The position numbers were made by a program, and so were the translations under genes. Of a stretch of DNA of 64,000 nt, positions 49,823 through 59,862 are shown piece after piece. The stretch's first letter is position 1, and every line of letters starts with the position of its first letter. The DNA lies in contig JABTUC010000006.1 of NCBI GenBank assembly GCA_015075545.1, positions 1-64,000 on the forward strand, given 5' to 3'. Under the pieces are notes generated by a model. The model saw only the letters and a program-made list of their open reading frames with translations. It ran no database searches and was not told the origin of the DNA. The stretch comes from Ideonella sp. Lineage in GTDB: Bacteria; Pseudomonadota; Gammaproteobacteria; Burkholderiales; Burkholderiaceae_C.

Positions 49823-51334
49823 ATGGACCTGATCCACAACCTTGGCATCGGCTTCCAGACCGCGCTGACGCTGCAGAACGTGCTGTACGCGTTCATGGGC
49901 GCGGTGCTCGGCACGCTGATCGGCGTGCTGCCGGGCCTCGGGCCGGTGGCGACGATCGCGATGCTGCTGCCGTCGATCTACTCGCTCGACGCGACGCCGG
50001 CGCTGATCATGCTGGCGGGCATCTACTACGGCGCGCAGTACGGTGGCTCGACCACCGCGATCCTGATCAACGTGCCCGGCGAGTCGGCCTCGGTGGTGAC
50101 GGCGATCGACGGCTACCAGATGGCGCGCCAGGGCCGCGCGGGGCCGGCGCTCGCCGCCGCGGGGCTGGGCTCGTTCTTCGCCGGCTCGTGCGCCACGCTG
50201 GTGCTGGCCGCGTTCGCGCCGCCGCTGACCGAGCTGGCGTTCAAGTTCGGCCCGGCCGAGTACTTCTCGCTGATGGTGCTGGGCCTGATCGGCGCGGTGG
50301 TGCTGGCCTCGGGCTCGCTGATCAAGGCGATCGCGATGATCATCCTCGGGCTGCTGCTCGGCCAGATCAACACCGACGTCATCTCCGGCGTGCCGCGCTA
50401 CAGCTTCGACATTCCGGAGCTCACCGACGGCATCGGTTTCGTGGCCATCGCGATGGGCGTGTTCGGCTTCGGCGAGATCATCGCCAACCTCGGCCGCCCT
50501 GCCGAGCACCGCGAGGTGTTCACCAAGGACGTGAAGGGCCTGTGGCCGACCAAGGCCGACTTCAGGGCCGCGTTCCCGTCGGTGCTGCGCGGCACCGCGC
50601 TCGGCTCGATCCTCGGCACGCTGCCCGGCGGCGGCGCGCTGCTGTCGAGCTTCGCCACCTACACGATGGAGAAGAAGCTCGCCGGCGCGAGCGGCACCTT
50701 CGGCAAGGGCGACATCCGCGGCGTGGCGGGGCCCGAGAGCGCCAACAACGCCGGCGCGCAGACCTCGTTCATCCCGATGCTGACGCTGGGCATCCCGCCC
50801 AACCCGGTGATGGCGCTGATGGTCGGCGCGATGACGATCAAGGGCATCCAGCCCGGCCCGCAGGTGATGACCAGCAACCCCACGCTGTTCTGGGGCCTGA
50901 TCGCCAGCATGTGGATCGGCAACCTGATGCTGATCGTGCTCAACCTGCCGCTGATCGGCATCTGGATCAAGTTGCTCACGGTGCCCTACCGCTTCCTGTT
51001 CCCGGCCATCCTCACGTTCTGCTGCATCGGCTTGTACACCATCAACAACTCCAACTTCGACGTCTACATCGCGGTCATCTTCGGGTTCGTCGGCTACTTC
51101 TTCTACAAGCTCGGCTGCGAGCCTGCGCCGTTGCTGCTGGGCTTCATCCTCGGGCCGATGATGGAAGAGAACCTGCGCCGCGCGCTGCTGCTCAGCCGCG
51201 GCGACTGGAGCACCTTCGTCACGCGCCCGCTGTCGGCCGGCCTGCTGATCGCCTCGGCGCTGATGATCGTGGTGGTGGCGCTGCCGTCGATCAAGGCCAA
51301 GCGCCAGGAAGCCTTCGCTGCCGAGGAGGATTGA
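49823..51334 (+). CDS. tctA: Tripartite tricarboxylate transporter large permease TctA
   Basis: The product has 503 residues with about twelve helices and the TctA signatures [17 protein letters not shown] near residue 35, [12 protein letters not shown], and [17 protein letters not shown]. It mediates sodium- or proton-coupled uptake of citrate or other carboxylates, or aromatic acids in some relatives. ATG 49823 is preferred to a GTG at 49805 inside tctB. It converges with ftrD; the 62 bp between them hold no strong terminator. Confidence 0.88.
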   Translation: MDLIHNLGIGFQTALTLQNVLYAFMGAVLGTLIGVLPGLGPVATIAMLLPSIYSLDATPALIMLAGIYYGAQYGGSTTAILINVPGESASVVTAIDGYQMARQGRAGPALAAAGLGSFFAGSCATLVLAAFAPPLTELAFKFGPAEYFSLMVLGLIGAVVLASGSLIKAIAMIILGLLLGQINTDVISGVPRYSFDIPELTDGIGFVAIAMGVFGFGEIIANLGRPAEHREVFTKDVKGLWPTKADFRAAFPSVLRGTALGSILGTLPGGGALLSSFATYTMEKKLAGASGTFGKGDIRGVAGPESANNAGAQTSFIPMLTLGIPPNPVMALMVGAMTIKGIQPGPQVMTSNPTLFWGLIASMWIGNLMLIVLNLPLIGIWIKLLTVPYRFLFPAILTFCCIGLYTINNSNFDVYIAVIFGFVGYFFYKLGCEPAPLLLGFILGPMMEENLRRALLLSRGDWSTFVTRPLSAGLLIASALMIVVVALPSIKAKRQEAFAAEED

Positions 51335-51396
51335 ACGCGGCAGTGCCTGCTGGGCCGGTGAGCGGGCGAAGGTGATGGGTCGGAGTGCGTTCGCAC

Positions 51397-52818
51397 CTAC
51401 CAAATCACGAACAGCAGCAGCCAGGCCGCGCAGAACGGCAGCAGCCCGGCGCCGACCGCGGATACGGCGGCCAGCCGGCGCGCAGGTTGAGCGCTGCGCA
51501 GTCCGGCGAGCCGCCACTGCAAGCGAAGGCTCCACGCAATCGCCAACGCCAGCAGCGTAAAGCGCACCGGATTGGCCCACGCAGTCGATACGCCCTCATG
51601 CTGCAGCAACGTCAGCGTCATCGCCGACAGGCCGAGGAACACGCCGATTCCTGCCGCCGGGATCAGGCCTTGCGCCAGCTTGTGGACGCCGGCAAGCCGG
51701 CTGTGCCGCGCCTTCGCCTCGACTTCGCCCGCGCGCGGCGCGATCGCCGCCGGCAGGACGAGATCGGCCAGCCACAGACCCACGAAGATGGCGCCGCCGA
51801 CGATCAACGCCGCGGCGCCGATGAACAGCACAACGATGGCGCCGTCGAGCCAGCTGAAGCTGTCGTTGACCTGCGGATAGTGGGTCAGGATGAACCAAGG
51901 CGCGTTCTGCGCCAACGGCCAGTAGATGTCGCGATCGACGAGCCAGGTCGCAGCAGCCTGCTTGAGCGTCACGTACCAGGGGCTCGCGCTCCACAGAAAG
52001 GCGCCGACCGCCAGCCCCATCAATCCGAACACGATCAAGGCGGTCTGCCAGCCACTGCCCTGCGCGATGTCGACGATCTCGTTCTCCGGCGAGCGCGGGC
52101 TCAACGTGATCGCGCCGCGGTAGTCGCTGCAGCGGCCGCACATGTGGCATTCGGCGGCTCCTCGCATCGTGCGCAGCGGCAACAACGGTGCGCAGTTGAT
52201 CGACTCCGTGCGCCGCACCGGCGCCCGCCACGCCTGCGCGTCGACGGCGTAGTGCCAGGGAGCGAGCTTGGCCAGCAGGTTGAAGACGCCGTTCACCGGG
52301 CAAAGGTACTTGCACCAGACTCGCTTGTTGCGCCCGTAGAGCCAGCCGACGACGATCGCTGCGATCGTGGAGCCGCCGAGCACCGCCGCCGCTGCCCACG
52401 GGTATTGGTAGACGCTCACCAGTTGGCCGTAGACGGTGGTGAGGCTGAAGGCGACGAACGGCCAGCCGCCCCATCGCATCCAGCGCGGGATCGCGCCACC
52501 ACGCCCGTGCCGGCTGGCCCATTCGGTCAACGCACCTTCGGGGCAGAACAAGCCGCACCAGGCGCGCCCGAACAACGGGATCGACACCAGCACGAAGGGC
52601 CACCAGATTCCCCAGAACGCGAACTGTGCAGCGATCGTCAGGTTATCGAAGACCGATGCAGAGTTGTCAGGCAGCGGCAGCGCCGCCGGAATCGCCAGCA
52701 GCGCCAGATAGACCGCGACGATCAGCCACTGGATCCGTCGGATCGCACGCTGGTGGTCGCGCAGGAAATCCCCGGCCGCAGCAACCCGGGAGCGCAATGA
52801 ACTCGAAGCGGCGGCCAT
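51397..52818 (-). CDS. ftrD: FtrD-like polyferredoxin membrane protein
   Basis: The product has 473 residues with about ten transmembrane helices. Cysteine motifs [20 protein letters not shown] and CHMCGRC are of the NapH/NosR type and would bind [4Fe-4S] clusters. In the FtrABCD system this protein is thought to supply or accept electrons for iron uptake. The ATG at 52818 is preferred; a start at 52911 would overlap ftrC by 71 bp. It is the last gene of the operon. Confidence 0.8.
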   Translation of the reverse strand: MAAASSSLRSRVAAAGDFLRDHQRAIRRIQWLIVAVYLALLAIPAALPLPDNSASVFDNLTIAAQFAFWGIWWPFVLVSIPLFGRAWCGLFCPEGALTEWASRHGRGGAIPRWMRWGGWPFVAFSLTTVYGQLVSVYQYPWAAAAVLGGSTIAAIVVGWLYGRNKRVWCKYLCPVNGVFNLLAKLAPWHYAVDAQAWRAPVRRTESINCAPLLPLRTMRGAAECHMCGRCSDYRGAITLSPRSPENEIVDIAQGSGWQTALIVFGLMGLAVGAFLWSASPWYVTLKQAAATWLVDRDIYWPLAQNAPWFILTHYPQVNDSFSWLDGAIVVLFIGAAALIVGGAIFVGLWLADLVLPAAIAPRAGEVEAKARHSRLAGVHKLAQGLIPAAGIGVFLGLSAMTLTLLQHEGVSTAWANPVRFTLLALAIAWSLRLQWRLAGLRSAQPARRLAAVSAVGAGLLPFCAAWLLLFVIW

Positions 52819-52840
52819 GGAACAGCGCGATACCGAGCCC

Positions 52841-53719
52841 TCAGCGCTGAGACGAGAGTCGGTCGTTGGCGGCCGCGCCGGCATCGCGCGGCGCGTCCGT
52901 CGCCCCCGCATGCGTCGTGCGGCGCAGCAGCCAGACGACGATGCACCAGTAGCCGAGCCAGATCAGCAGTTGCGACAACGCCGGCGTCGCGCGATAGCCG
53001 GCAAAGTCGGCCAGCGCCTTGCCGAGGCCGCCGCCGGTGTCGAGCAGCCAGGCGGTGTTCCACACCGGGTCGATCAGTGCCGGCAGCACGTCGAGCGAAA
53101 TCAGCCGATCGGTGGCCGACACCAGCAGCGCGCCGGCGAGCAGCAGCAGCAGAATCTCGGTCAGCTTGAAGAAGCGCCGCCAGGTGATGACGCGGCCTCC
53201 GAGCTGCAGCAGCCAGAAGGTCAGCAGCGCGACAGCGAAGCCGCCGGCGCCGGCCAGCACCATGGCGCCGAGATCGCCTTTCTGTTGCGACGAGAGGATC
53301 GTGCCGTACAGGAACACGACCGTCTCGCTGCCTTCGCGCGCGACCGCGATCGCCACCAGCGCGGACAGCCCCCACCACTGCTGGCTGCCGACCTGCGCCG
53401 ACGCGCCCGTTTCCAGCTCGCGCTTCAGACCACGGCCGTGACGGCGCATCCAGAGCACCATCTGCACGACCAGCGCGCAGGCGGCCAGCGCCATCGACAC
53501 CTGGAACCACTCCTGAGCGGTATCGGTCAGCCATTGCGAGATCCCGAGCAGCACGGCGGCCAGTGCGCCCGCCAGCAGCAGCCCGCCGGCGACACCGGCC
53601 CACAGCCACGGCAGGCCGCGTCGACCGGCGGCCGATCGGCTCAGCCACGAATACAGAATGCCGACCACGAGCAGGGCTTCGACGCTCTCGCGCCAGACGA
53701 TGAAGGCAACCTGCTCCAT
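52841..53719 (-). CDS. ftrC: FTR1-family iron permease
   Basis: The product has 292 residues and seven helices. The iron-binding REXXE motifs are both present: R10-E11-S-V-E14 in helix 1 and R128-E129-G-S-E132. It transports iron across the inner membrane, with the cupredoxin and P19-like proteins acting on the periplasmic side. Nine bases separate it from ftrB and 22 bases from ftrD. Confidence 0.9.
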   Translation of the reverse strand: MEQVAFIVWRESVEALLVVGILYSWLSRSAAGRRGLPWLWAGVAGGLLLAGALAAVLLGISQWLTDTAQEWFQVSMALAACALVVQMVLWMRRHGRGLKRELETGASAQVGSQQWWGLSALVAIAVAREGSETVVFLYGTILSSQQKGDLGAMVLAGAGGFAVALLTFWLLQLGGRVITWRRFFKLTEILLLLLAGALLVSATDRLISLDVLPALIDPVWNTAWLLDTGGGLGKALADFAGYRATPALSQLLIWLGYWCIVVWLLRRTTHAGATDAPRDAGAAANDRLSSQR

Positions 53720-53728
53720 GCCGATGCG

Positions 53729-54070
53729 TCAGCGCTTGGGCACGACGACCAGCGTGCCCTTGACCTGCGGATGGAAGTCGTCGAAGAACGGATACTCGCC
53801 CGGCGTCGACAACGACAACACGACGAACGAGGTGACGCCCGGCCCGAGAACCTTCTCCGCGCGCAGCGGCAGGCTCTCGAACTCGACGGCTTGCTTGCTC
53901 TGATTGACGAGAACGATCTTGAAGCGGCCCGCGGCAACCTCGAGGCGCGCCGGCTCGAACGTGCCGTCGGGCTTGAAGGTCAGCGTGTAGGTCGGCAAGT
54001 CGGCACGTGCCGCCGACACCGGCGCGAACCACGCCGCCAGCAGCCATACGGCGGCCCACCCGAGCTTCAT
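53729..54070 (-). CDS. ftrB: Periplasmic cupredoxin-like protein FtrB
   Basis: The product has 113 residues with a signal peptide over 1-22 (ending SAARA) and a cupredoxin fold. The copper ligands of classical blue proteins (C-x-H-x-M) are not evident, and STPGEYPFFDDFHPQVKG holds a single His, so it may oxidise or relay ferrous iron by another site, as in FtrB. It starts 1 bp after ftrA ends, so the two are strictly co-translated. Confidence 0.82.
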   Translation of the reverse strand: MKLGWAAVWLLAAWFAPVSAARADLPTYTLTFKPDGTFEPARLEVAAGRFKIVLVNQSKQAVEFESLPLRAEKVLGPGVTSFVVLSLSTPGEYPFFDDFHPQVKGTLVVVPKR

Positions 54071-54071
54071 C

Positions 54072-54608
54072 TCAATAGCCGCCCTTCTTGCCGGTGCCTG
54101 CGTAGACGAACTCGTACTTGACCTCGAAGGTCGCGAACCACGGCGCCACGCCGGTTTCCTTGTCGACGTGGCGGCCGAAGTGATTGCCCTGCGCCGACTC
54201 GGGCGAGCCGATGATGAACGTCAGATCGTATTTGCCGGGGCCGTCGAGCTTGACATTGTCGCCGTAGTGCGGCCCGTCATTGGCCACCATGGGCATCAGG
54301 TCGCCCTTGTGCACCTTGTCGCTGCCGCGCTTCTGCAGCACGTATCGAATGTTCAAGTACGGCGCCCAGGCCCCTTCGGGCAGGCCGTTCTTGTTGTCGG
54401 CAGTGGCATGGATGTCGGCCTCCAGATGGATGTCGGACTCCTTGGCCGCACGCATCATGCCCTTGGGTTCCATTTCGATCGGCTGCAGATAGACCGCCGC
54501 CACCTCCAGGCCGTTGATGGTCTTCGGCTTGCCGATCGGGTATTCGGCGGCCAGGCCCGCCGCCACGAAACCGACGGCGGCGACGCCGACGAGCCATTGA
54601 TTCAGCAT
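54072..54608 (-). CDS. ftrA: P19-family periplasmic iron-binding protein FtrA
   Basis: The product has 178 residues. After an N-terminal signal segment of about 22 residues the P19/Tp34 fold follows, with metal-binding candidates in GLEVAAVYLQP, GMMRAAKESDIHLEADIHA and NDGPHYGDN. It captures iron (with copper) in the periplasm for FtrC. The ATG at 54608 has a GAGGAGAT ribosome site; an upstream ATG at 54638 lacks one. It lies 48 bp after the porin gene. Confidence 0.86.
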   Translation of the reverse strand: MLNQWLVGVAAVGFVAAGLAAEYPIGKPKTINGLEVAAVYLQPIEMEPKGMMRAAKESDIHLEADIHATADNKNGLPEGAWAPYLNIRYVLQKRGSDKVHKGDLMPMVANDGPHYGDNVKLDGPGKYDLTFIIGSPESAQGNHFGRHVDKETGVAPWFATFEVKYEFVYAGTGKKGGY

Positions 54609-54656
54609 GTTCGATCTCCTCGTGGTGAAGTCTTCCAAGACATCGGGCCCGTCGCT

Positions 54657-56171
54657 TCAAAAGCCGGCCACGGCACGCAGGCCGAGCGCCCGTATGGCCT
54701 GCGCGTTGCGATCGCCACCCGGTCGGCCGATCCACTGCAGGTTCGGCGAGATCTGCACGTTGTCGTTGACCCGCCAGGCGTAGTAGAGCTCGACGTTCTT
54801 CTCCGCGCCGGTCGGTCTGTAGCCGAAATCGGGAACGCCGTCGCCGTCGGCATCCAACGTCGCGGCCGTCGCCCGGAAGCCCGAACTGGTGTTGAGCCAG
54901 CCCAAGGCGAGGCCGACGCGGTCGTCGTCGCGACCCCAGCGGTGGCCGGCAAGCTGCGCGCCGAGCGTCAACGCGTTGTCGAAGCGGACATCGCCGCTGA
55001 AAGCGTGCCCCACGCGCGTGAACACGATCAGGTCGTCGGCCACCTTCTGATCGATCGACAAGCCGATTCCCGTCGTGCGGCCCAGCGAACTGGCGAACTC
55101 GTTGTTGTAGGGCGCGACCGAACCATTGGTCCAGGCGTACAGCCGGTAGTTGCCCGGGCGCTCGAGCAGCGCTTCGCCGCTGTAGCCCAGCTGGCCGATC
55201 ACGAACGGCTTGTGGAAGCTCGAGCCGAAGCCTGCCCCCGCGCCGGAGGCGAACACGCCGATCGATGCCTTCCAGTGGTTCTTCTGCGCCGCGTCGCTCA
55301 GGTAGCTCGCGATCACGCCGGGCTGGAAGCCGTAGCGGTCGGCGCCGATCGCGCCGCCCGAATCGAGCAGCGGATTGTGCACGAAGACGTTGTTGAGAAA
55401 GGCATCGGTTTCGCTGTCGGCGATCTCGTTCTGGTCGAAGAACCCGAACGAATCGATCTTGCCGATCGTCGCTTGCAGACTGGGCTGCGCACCCGATGCG
55501 CCTGTGGCCAGCGGATGGCTGAGCTGGTACCAGGCCTGGGCGACGATGGGCGCCGCGTCGTCGCCGTTCTGCAGCGAGAACGCCGTGCTGTTGGGCGTTG
55601 CGCTCAGCGTCGGGTGCACGAACGCCAACCCTTCGCCCTGGCCGGCGCGAAGGTGGAAGAAGAGCTTGCTGTCGCCGACATCGGCCACCTTGGCGAGCGG
55701 CACTTCGACTTCGACGTCGGCGCGGTAGTTGAGCTGGTTCCGGCTGTCCTGCGTCTGGCCTCGCAGCGCGCGTTGCGACACCATGGCGAGCGAGGCGCCG
55801 ACGCTGACGCCATCGAGTGCCTGCTCGAGCTTGCTCGGTTGGCGCCCGCCCTCGGCCTGCGCCTGTGCGTTGCCGGCTGGTGCGGCGGGCTCGGCCGGCG
55901 CGCCCTGCGCCGCCCGCTGCGTGGCCGCTTCGGCTGCCGGCTTCGCGCCCGAAAGCCGGTCGACTTCACCTTGCAGACGCTTGTTCGCCGCTTCGAGTTG
56001 CTCCATCCGTTTCAGGAGTTGCTCGACCACGCCGTTGAGCTTCTGCACTTCGGTCTGCGCGTACGCGGGCAGGCAGTTCGCCAGGCCCGTCACGAGCGCC
56101 GCACGAAGCAGGGGTCGCGCGATGAGTTTGTGTGCTTCCAAGAGGGCGCTTTCAAGTGATGGCGGCAGCAT
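54657..56171 (-). CDS. Outer-membrane porin with N-terminal coiled coil, iron-regulated
   Basis: The product has 504 residues. A signal peptide ends at AYAQ (about residue 39). A coiled coil follows (about 42-72, VVEQLLKRMEQLEAANKRLQ), then a Pro/Ala linker. A beta-barrel region of about 380 residues is rich in alternating aromatic strands and ends in F, like OprB-type carbohydrate porins. A TTG at 56141 would give a tidier signal peptide than the ATG at 56171. It is the first gene after the Fur box, so it may be the outer-membrane entry route for the Ftr system, or a co-regulated porin. Confidence 0.72.
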   Translation of the reverse strand: MLPPSLESALLEAHKLIARPLLRAALVTGLANCLPAYAQTEVQKLNGVVEQLLKRMEQLEAANKRLQGEVDRLSGAKPAAEAATQRAAQGAPAEPAAPAGNAQAQAEGGRQPSKLEQALDGVSVGASLAMVSQRALRGQTQDSRNQLNYRADVEVEVPLAKVADVGDSKLFFHLRAGQGEGLAFVHPTLSATPNSTAFSLQNGDDAAPIVAQAWYQLSHPLATGASGAQPSLQATIGKIDSFGFFDQNEIADSETDAFLNNVFVHNPLLDSGGAIGADRYGFQPGVIASYLSDAAQKNHWKASIGVFASGAGAGFGSSFHKPFVIGQLGYSGEALLERPGNYRLYAWTNGSVAPYNNEFASSLGRTTGIGLSIDQKVADDLIVFTRVGHAFSGDVRFDNALTLGAQLAGHRWGRDDDRVGLALGWLNTSSGFRATAATLDADGDGVPDFGYRPTGAEKNVELYYAWRVNDNVQISPNLQWIGRPGGDRNAQAIRALGLRAVAGF

Positions 56172-56209
56172 CGCCGACTCATCCGTCACGTGGGGCGACG
56201 AGAGATGCA

Positions 56210-56242
56210 GCAAATGCTAATCATTCGCACTCGTATCGTCAA
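56210..56242 (-). promoter_or_regulatory. Fur box over the porin-ftrABCD promoter
   Basis: On the minus strand, TTGACG (56242-56237), a 17-bp spacer and TAGCAT (56219-56214) form a sigma-70-type promoter. The + strand reads GCAAATGCTAATCATTCGC at 56210-56228, matching the 19-bp Fur consensus at 14 of 19 positions and covering the -10. Iron-dependent repression of the porin-ftr operon is therefore expected. Confidence 0.7.
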
Positions 56243-56391
56243 TGGCCTTTCTTGCCCGTCGACTCGAACGCGGGCGAGCGCTCTTCGATCCGGCGACCAG
56301 CGCGCATGAGGCCCGCGCGCCGGCGTCACGCGCGAGGGCACGAGGCCGTCGCGGATTTGCGGCAACAGCCGTGCACTATGCTTGGCCCAGC

Positions 56392-57993
56392 ATGACGGCA
56401 ACGGTAGAGGAGACCGACCTCGGTGCAATGGCGCCGCTGCGCAATGCCACCTTCCGCATGCTGTGGTTCGCGTGGCTGGGCGCCAACATCTCGCTGTGGA
56501 TGAACGACGTCTCGGCGGCATGGCTGATGACCACGCTGACCACCGACCCGGCGCTGGTGGCGCTGGTGCAGACGGCGTCGACGCTGCCGATGTTCCTGCT
56601 CGGGCTGCCCAGCGGCGCGCTGGCCGACATCGTCGACCGCCGGCGCTACTTCGCCGGCACCCAGCTCTGGGCGGCGACGATCGCGCTGGTGCTGTCGGCG
56701 CTTGCGCTGGCCGGCGCGCTGTCGGCGCCGCTGCTGCTGCTGCTGACGTTCCTCAACGGCATCACGATGGCAATGCGCTGGCCGGTGTTCGCCGCCATCG
56801 TGCCTGCGCTGGTGCCGCGCAACCAGCTCTCGGCGGCACTCGGCCTCAACGGCGTGGCGATGAACGTGTCGCGCATCGTCGGGCCGGCGGTGGCCGGCGC
56901 CATCCTCGCGAGCGCGGGCAGTGCGCTGGTGTTCGCGCTCAATGCGGTGATCTCGGTGGCGGCGTTCTTCACCATCCTGCGCTGGAAGTCCGAGCGCCGT
57001 GAGAGCGCGCTGCCCGGCGAGCGCTTCGTCGGCGCGATGCGCGTGGGCCTGCAGTACCTGCGTCAGGCGCCGCGGCTGCAGATCACGCTGCTGCGCATCG
57101 GGCTGTTCATGTTGCAGGTGTCGGGCTTGATGTCGCTGCTGCCGCTGCTGGCCAAGCAGTTGCCCGAAGGCGGCGCCGGCGCCTTCAGTGCGCTGCTGGC
57201 GGCCACCGGGCTGGGCGCGGTGGCGATGGTGGTCTACATGGAGCGCCTGCGCGACCGCATCGGGCGCGACCGCCTGGTGGGCGCGGGCGCGCTGCTGCAC
57301 GCCGCGGCGTCGGCCGGCGCCGCGGCGGCGCCCAACCTGTGGTGGATGCTGCCGTGCATGTTCGTCGCCGGCGGCGCGGTGATCGTGACCGCCAACTCGA
57401 TCACCGTGGCCGCGCAACTGATGCTGCCCGACTGGGTGCGCGCGCGCGGCATGGCGCTGTACCAGATGGCGCTGATGGGCGGTGGCGCCGCGGGCGCCGC
57501 GGTCTGGGGCCACGTGGCCGTGGGCCTGGAGGTGCGCGGCACGGTGCTCGCCTCGGCGGTGTTCGGCGTGGTGACGGTGCTGCTGACGCAGCGGCTGTCG
57601 CTCGAGCGCGGCAACCCCGACGAGCACCTGCCGGTGCCGGTGTCGCCGCCGCCGGAGCCGGCGATCGCGATCGACGGCAACGACGGTCCGGTGATGGTGA
57701 CCATTGAGTACCAGATCGATCCGGCACGCGCGGTCGAGTTCGCCGAGGTGATGCAGCTCACGCGGCGCGCGCGCCTGCGCCAGGGCGCGTTGTCGTGGGG
57801 GCTGTTCCGCGATGCGGCGGTGCCCGGGCGCTACGTCGAGTACTTCGTCGACGAGACCTGGTGGGAGCACCAGCGCCGGCTCGAGCGCTTCACCGCCGGC
57901 GACGCCGGGCTGCGCGAGCGACGGCTGTCGTTCCACGTCGGCGGGCAGCCGCCGGCGGTGCGCCGCTTCGTCGGCGAGATGCTGATCCACTGA
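56392..57993 (+). CDS. MFS exporter (EntS-like MFS_3 family) with C-terminal dimeric alpha/beta domain
   Basis: The product has 533 residues. Twelve helices span about 20-410, with the MFS signature GALADIVDRRR between helices 2 and 3. The last about 110 residues (VTIEYQIDPARAVEFAEVMQ onward) are soluble and look like an antibiotic-biosynthesis-monooxygenase-type dimeric fold. That two-part layout is known in MFS_3 proteins. The family includes the enterobactin exporter EntS. It is divergent from the iron-regulated porin operon (about 220 bp between starts), so a siderophore or stress role is possible but unproven. Confidence 0.8.
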   Translation: MTATVEETDLGAMAPLRNATFRMLWFAWLGANISLWMNDVSAAWLMTTLTTDPALVALVQTASTLPMFLLGLPSGALADIVDRRRYFAGTQLWAATIALVLSALALAGALSAPLLLLLTFLNGITMAMRWPVFAAIVPALVPRNQLSAALGLNGVAMNVSRIVGPAVAGAILASAGSALVFALNAVISVAAFFTILRWKSERRESALPGERFVGAMRVGLQYLRQAPRLQITLLRIGLFMLQVSGLMSLLPLLAKQLPEGGAGAFSALLAATGLGAVAMVVYMERLRDRIGRDRLVGAGALLHAAASAGAAAAPNLWWMLPCMFVAGGAVIVTANSITVAAQLMLPDWVRARGMALYQMALMGGGAAGAAVWGHVAVGLEVRGTVLASAVFGVVTVLLTQRLSLERGNPDEHLPVPVSPPPEPAIAIDGNDGPVMVTIEYQIDPARAVEFAEVMQLTRRARLRQGALSWGLFRDAAVPGRYVEYFVDETWWEHQRRLERFTAGDAGLRERRLSFHVGGQPPAVRRFVGEMLIH

Positions 57994-58093
57994 TGCCGCA
58001 CCGCGGCACCCGTGACCGCGGCGGCGGTCAGCTTTGTGCGCGCAGTGGGCGCGCGACGACTACGATTGCTGCTTGACCGACACGAGTTCAACC

Positions 58094-59710
58094 ATGGCCC
58101 TCGACTACAAGCGCACCTACGCCAGCGTGCGGCGCCCGGTCTTCGCGCGCAACATCGTTGCCACCTCGCATCCGCTGGCGGCTCAGGCCGGCTTGCGCAT
58201 CATCGCCGCCGGCGGCAACGCGGCCGATGCCACCGTCGCCGCCGCGGCGGCGATGACGCTGGTCGAGCCTTGCAGCAACGGCCTCGGCTCCGATGCCTTC
58301 TGCATCCTGTGGGACGGCCGGCGCCTGCACGGCCTGAACGCCTCCGGCACGGCGCCGGCGTTGTGGACGCCGCAGTACTTCCGCGATCATCACGGCGGCG
58401 GCATCGCGCCGCCGGCACGCGGCTGGGGTGCCGTCACCGTGCCCGGCGCAGTGTCGTCGTGGGTGGCGCTGAACAAGCGCTTCGGCAAGCTGCCGCTGGC
58501 CCAGGTGCTCGAGCCGGCGATCGAGATCGCCGAGCGCGGGTATGCCGTGCCGGTGATCGTGCAGCAGAAGTGGCAGCTCGCCTCCGAGGTCAAGGAGCTG
58601 GTGTCGCAGCCGGGCTTTGCCGAGCTGTTCCTGCCGCGCGGCCGCGTGCCCGAGGTGGGCGAGCTGATGCGCATGCCCGGCGCCGCCAAGGCGCTGCGCG
58701 CCATCGCCGCCAGCGGCGGCGAGGCGTTCTACCGCGGCGAGATCGCGCAGGCCATCGAGCGCCAGGCGCTGGCCCAGGGCGGCGCGATGCGCGCGTCGGA
58801 CCTCGCGGGCTACGAGCCGCAGTGGGTCGAGCCGATCGGCATCGACTACCACGGCTATCGACTGCACGAGATCCCGCCCAACGGCCAGGGTATCGCGGCG
58901 CTGATCGCGCTGGGCATCGCCGAGCAGCTCGACCTCGGCGCGCTGCCGATCGACGGCGTGGCCGCGCAGCACCTGCTGATCGAGGCGATGAAGCTCGGCT
59001 TTGCCGACACCTACCGCTACGTGGCCGACCCCTCGGCGATGAGCGTGACGCCGGCGCAGATGCTCGACCGCGAGTATCTGTTGCAGCGCGCCAAGCTGAT
59101 CGACCGCAAGCGCGCGCAGGCGTTCGACGCCGGTACGCCGCCCAGGGGCGGCACGATCTACCTCACCGCGGCCGACGAGCACGGCATGATGGTCAGCTTC
59201 ATCCAGAGCAACTACATGGGCTTCGGCTCGGGCGTCTGCGTGCCCGAATGGGGCCTCAGCCTGCAGAACCGCGGCCACGGCTTCTCGCTCGATGCCAGGA
59301 GCCCGAACGTGGTGGCGCCGGGCAAGCGGCCGTTCCACACCATCATCCCCGCCTTCCTCACCAAGGATGGCCAGCCTCAGATGAGCTTCGGCGTGATGGG
59401 CGGCAACATGCAGCCGCAGGGCCACCTGCAGACGCTGGTACGCATGATCGACCACCGGCAGAACCCGCAGACCGCGTGCGACGCGCCGCGCTGGCGCTTC
59501 GACGGCGGCCTGAGCGTCGAGGTCGAGCCCGAGATGGACCGCGACATCGTGCAGGGTCTGATTGCGCTGGGCCACCGCATCGAGCCGCGCTTCGACAGCT
59601 ACATGGACTTGGGCGCCGGCCAGTTCATCTGGCGCCTGGGCGATCCTGCGGCCGAGGGTTACGTGGCGGCGAGCGACTCGCGGCGCGACGGCGTGGCCGC
59701 GGGGTTCTGA
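58094..59710 (+). CDS. Gamma-glutamyltransferase family protein
   Basis: The product has 538 residues of the Ntn-hydrolase GGT fold. The autoprocessing threonine would be T354 in GGTIYLTAADEHG; classical GGTs have TTH at this point, so the His is replaced by Tyr here. No signal peptide is visible, unlike the periplasmic GGT of E. coli. The likely reaction is hydrolysis or transfer of a gamma-glutamyl or related amide. Relatives include cephalosporin acylase-like proteins. The 152-bp gap after it (59711-59862) contains no gene. Confidence 0.8.
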   Translation: MALDYKRTYASVRRPVFARNIVATSHPLAAQAGLRIIAAGGNAADATVAAAAAMTLVEPCSNGLGSDAFCILWDGRRLHGLNASGTAPALWTPQYFRDHHGGGIAPPARGWGAVTVPGAVSSWVALNKRFGKLPLAQVLEPAIEIAERGYAVPVIVQQKWQLASEVKELVSQPGFAELFLPRGRVPEVGELMRMPGAAKALRAIAASGGEAFYRGEIAQAIERQALAQGGAMRASDLAGYEPQWVEPIGIDYHGYRLHEIPPNGQGIAALIALGIAEQLDLGALPIDGVAAQHLLIEAMKLGFADTYRYVADPSAMSVTPAQMLDREYLLQRAKLIDRKRAQAFDAGTPPRGGTIYLTAADEHGMMVSFIQSNYMGFGSGVCVPEWGLSLQNRGHGFSLDARSPNVVAPGKRPFHTIIPAFLTKDGQPQMSFGVMGGNMQPQGHLQTLVRMIDHRQNPQTACDAPRWRFDGGLSVEVEPEMDRDIVQGLIALGHRIEPRFDSYMDLGAGQFIWRLGDPAAEGYVAASDSRRDGVAAGF

Positions 59711-59862
59711 ACGGCGATCCGGGCCCGCCCCGCCCGCGGCGCCCACGGCGAGGGCGCCACCGCACCGCATCGCCGTGCCGATTGGCCACCATGACGGGGC
59801 GGTCGGGGTCAGCGTTTATCATCGCCCGCTTCGCGCCGCACGGCGCCTGAGCGCCCCCTTTC

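Noticed and set aside
52819-52911. Longer N-terminus for the FtrD-like protein
   Set aside because: It would overlap ftrC by 71 bp and adds Arg-rich sequence without similarity to a membrane protein start.
51397-54608. EfeUOB-type iron uptake or NapGH electron transfer operon
   Set aside because: EfeO/EfeB are absent, and the combination P19, cupredoxin, FTR1 and polyferredoxin fits FtrABCD. NapG and NapA partners are not present.
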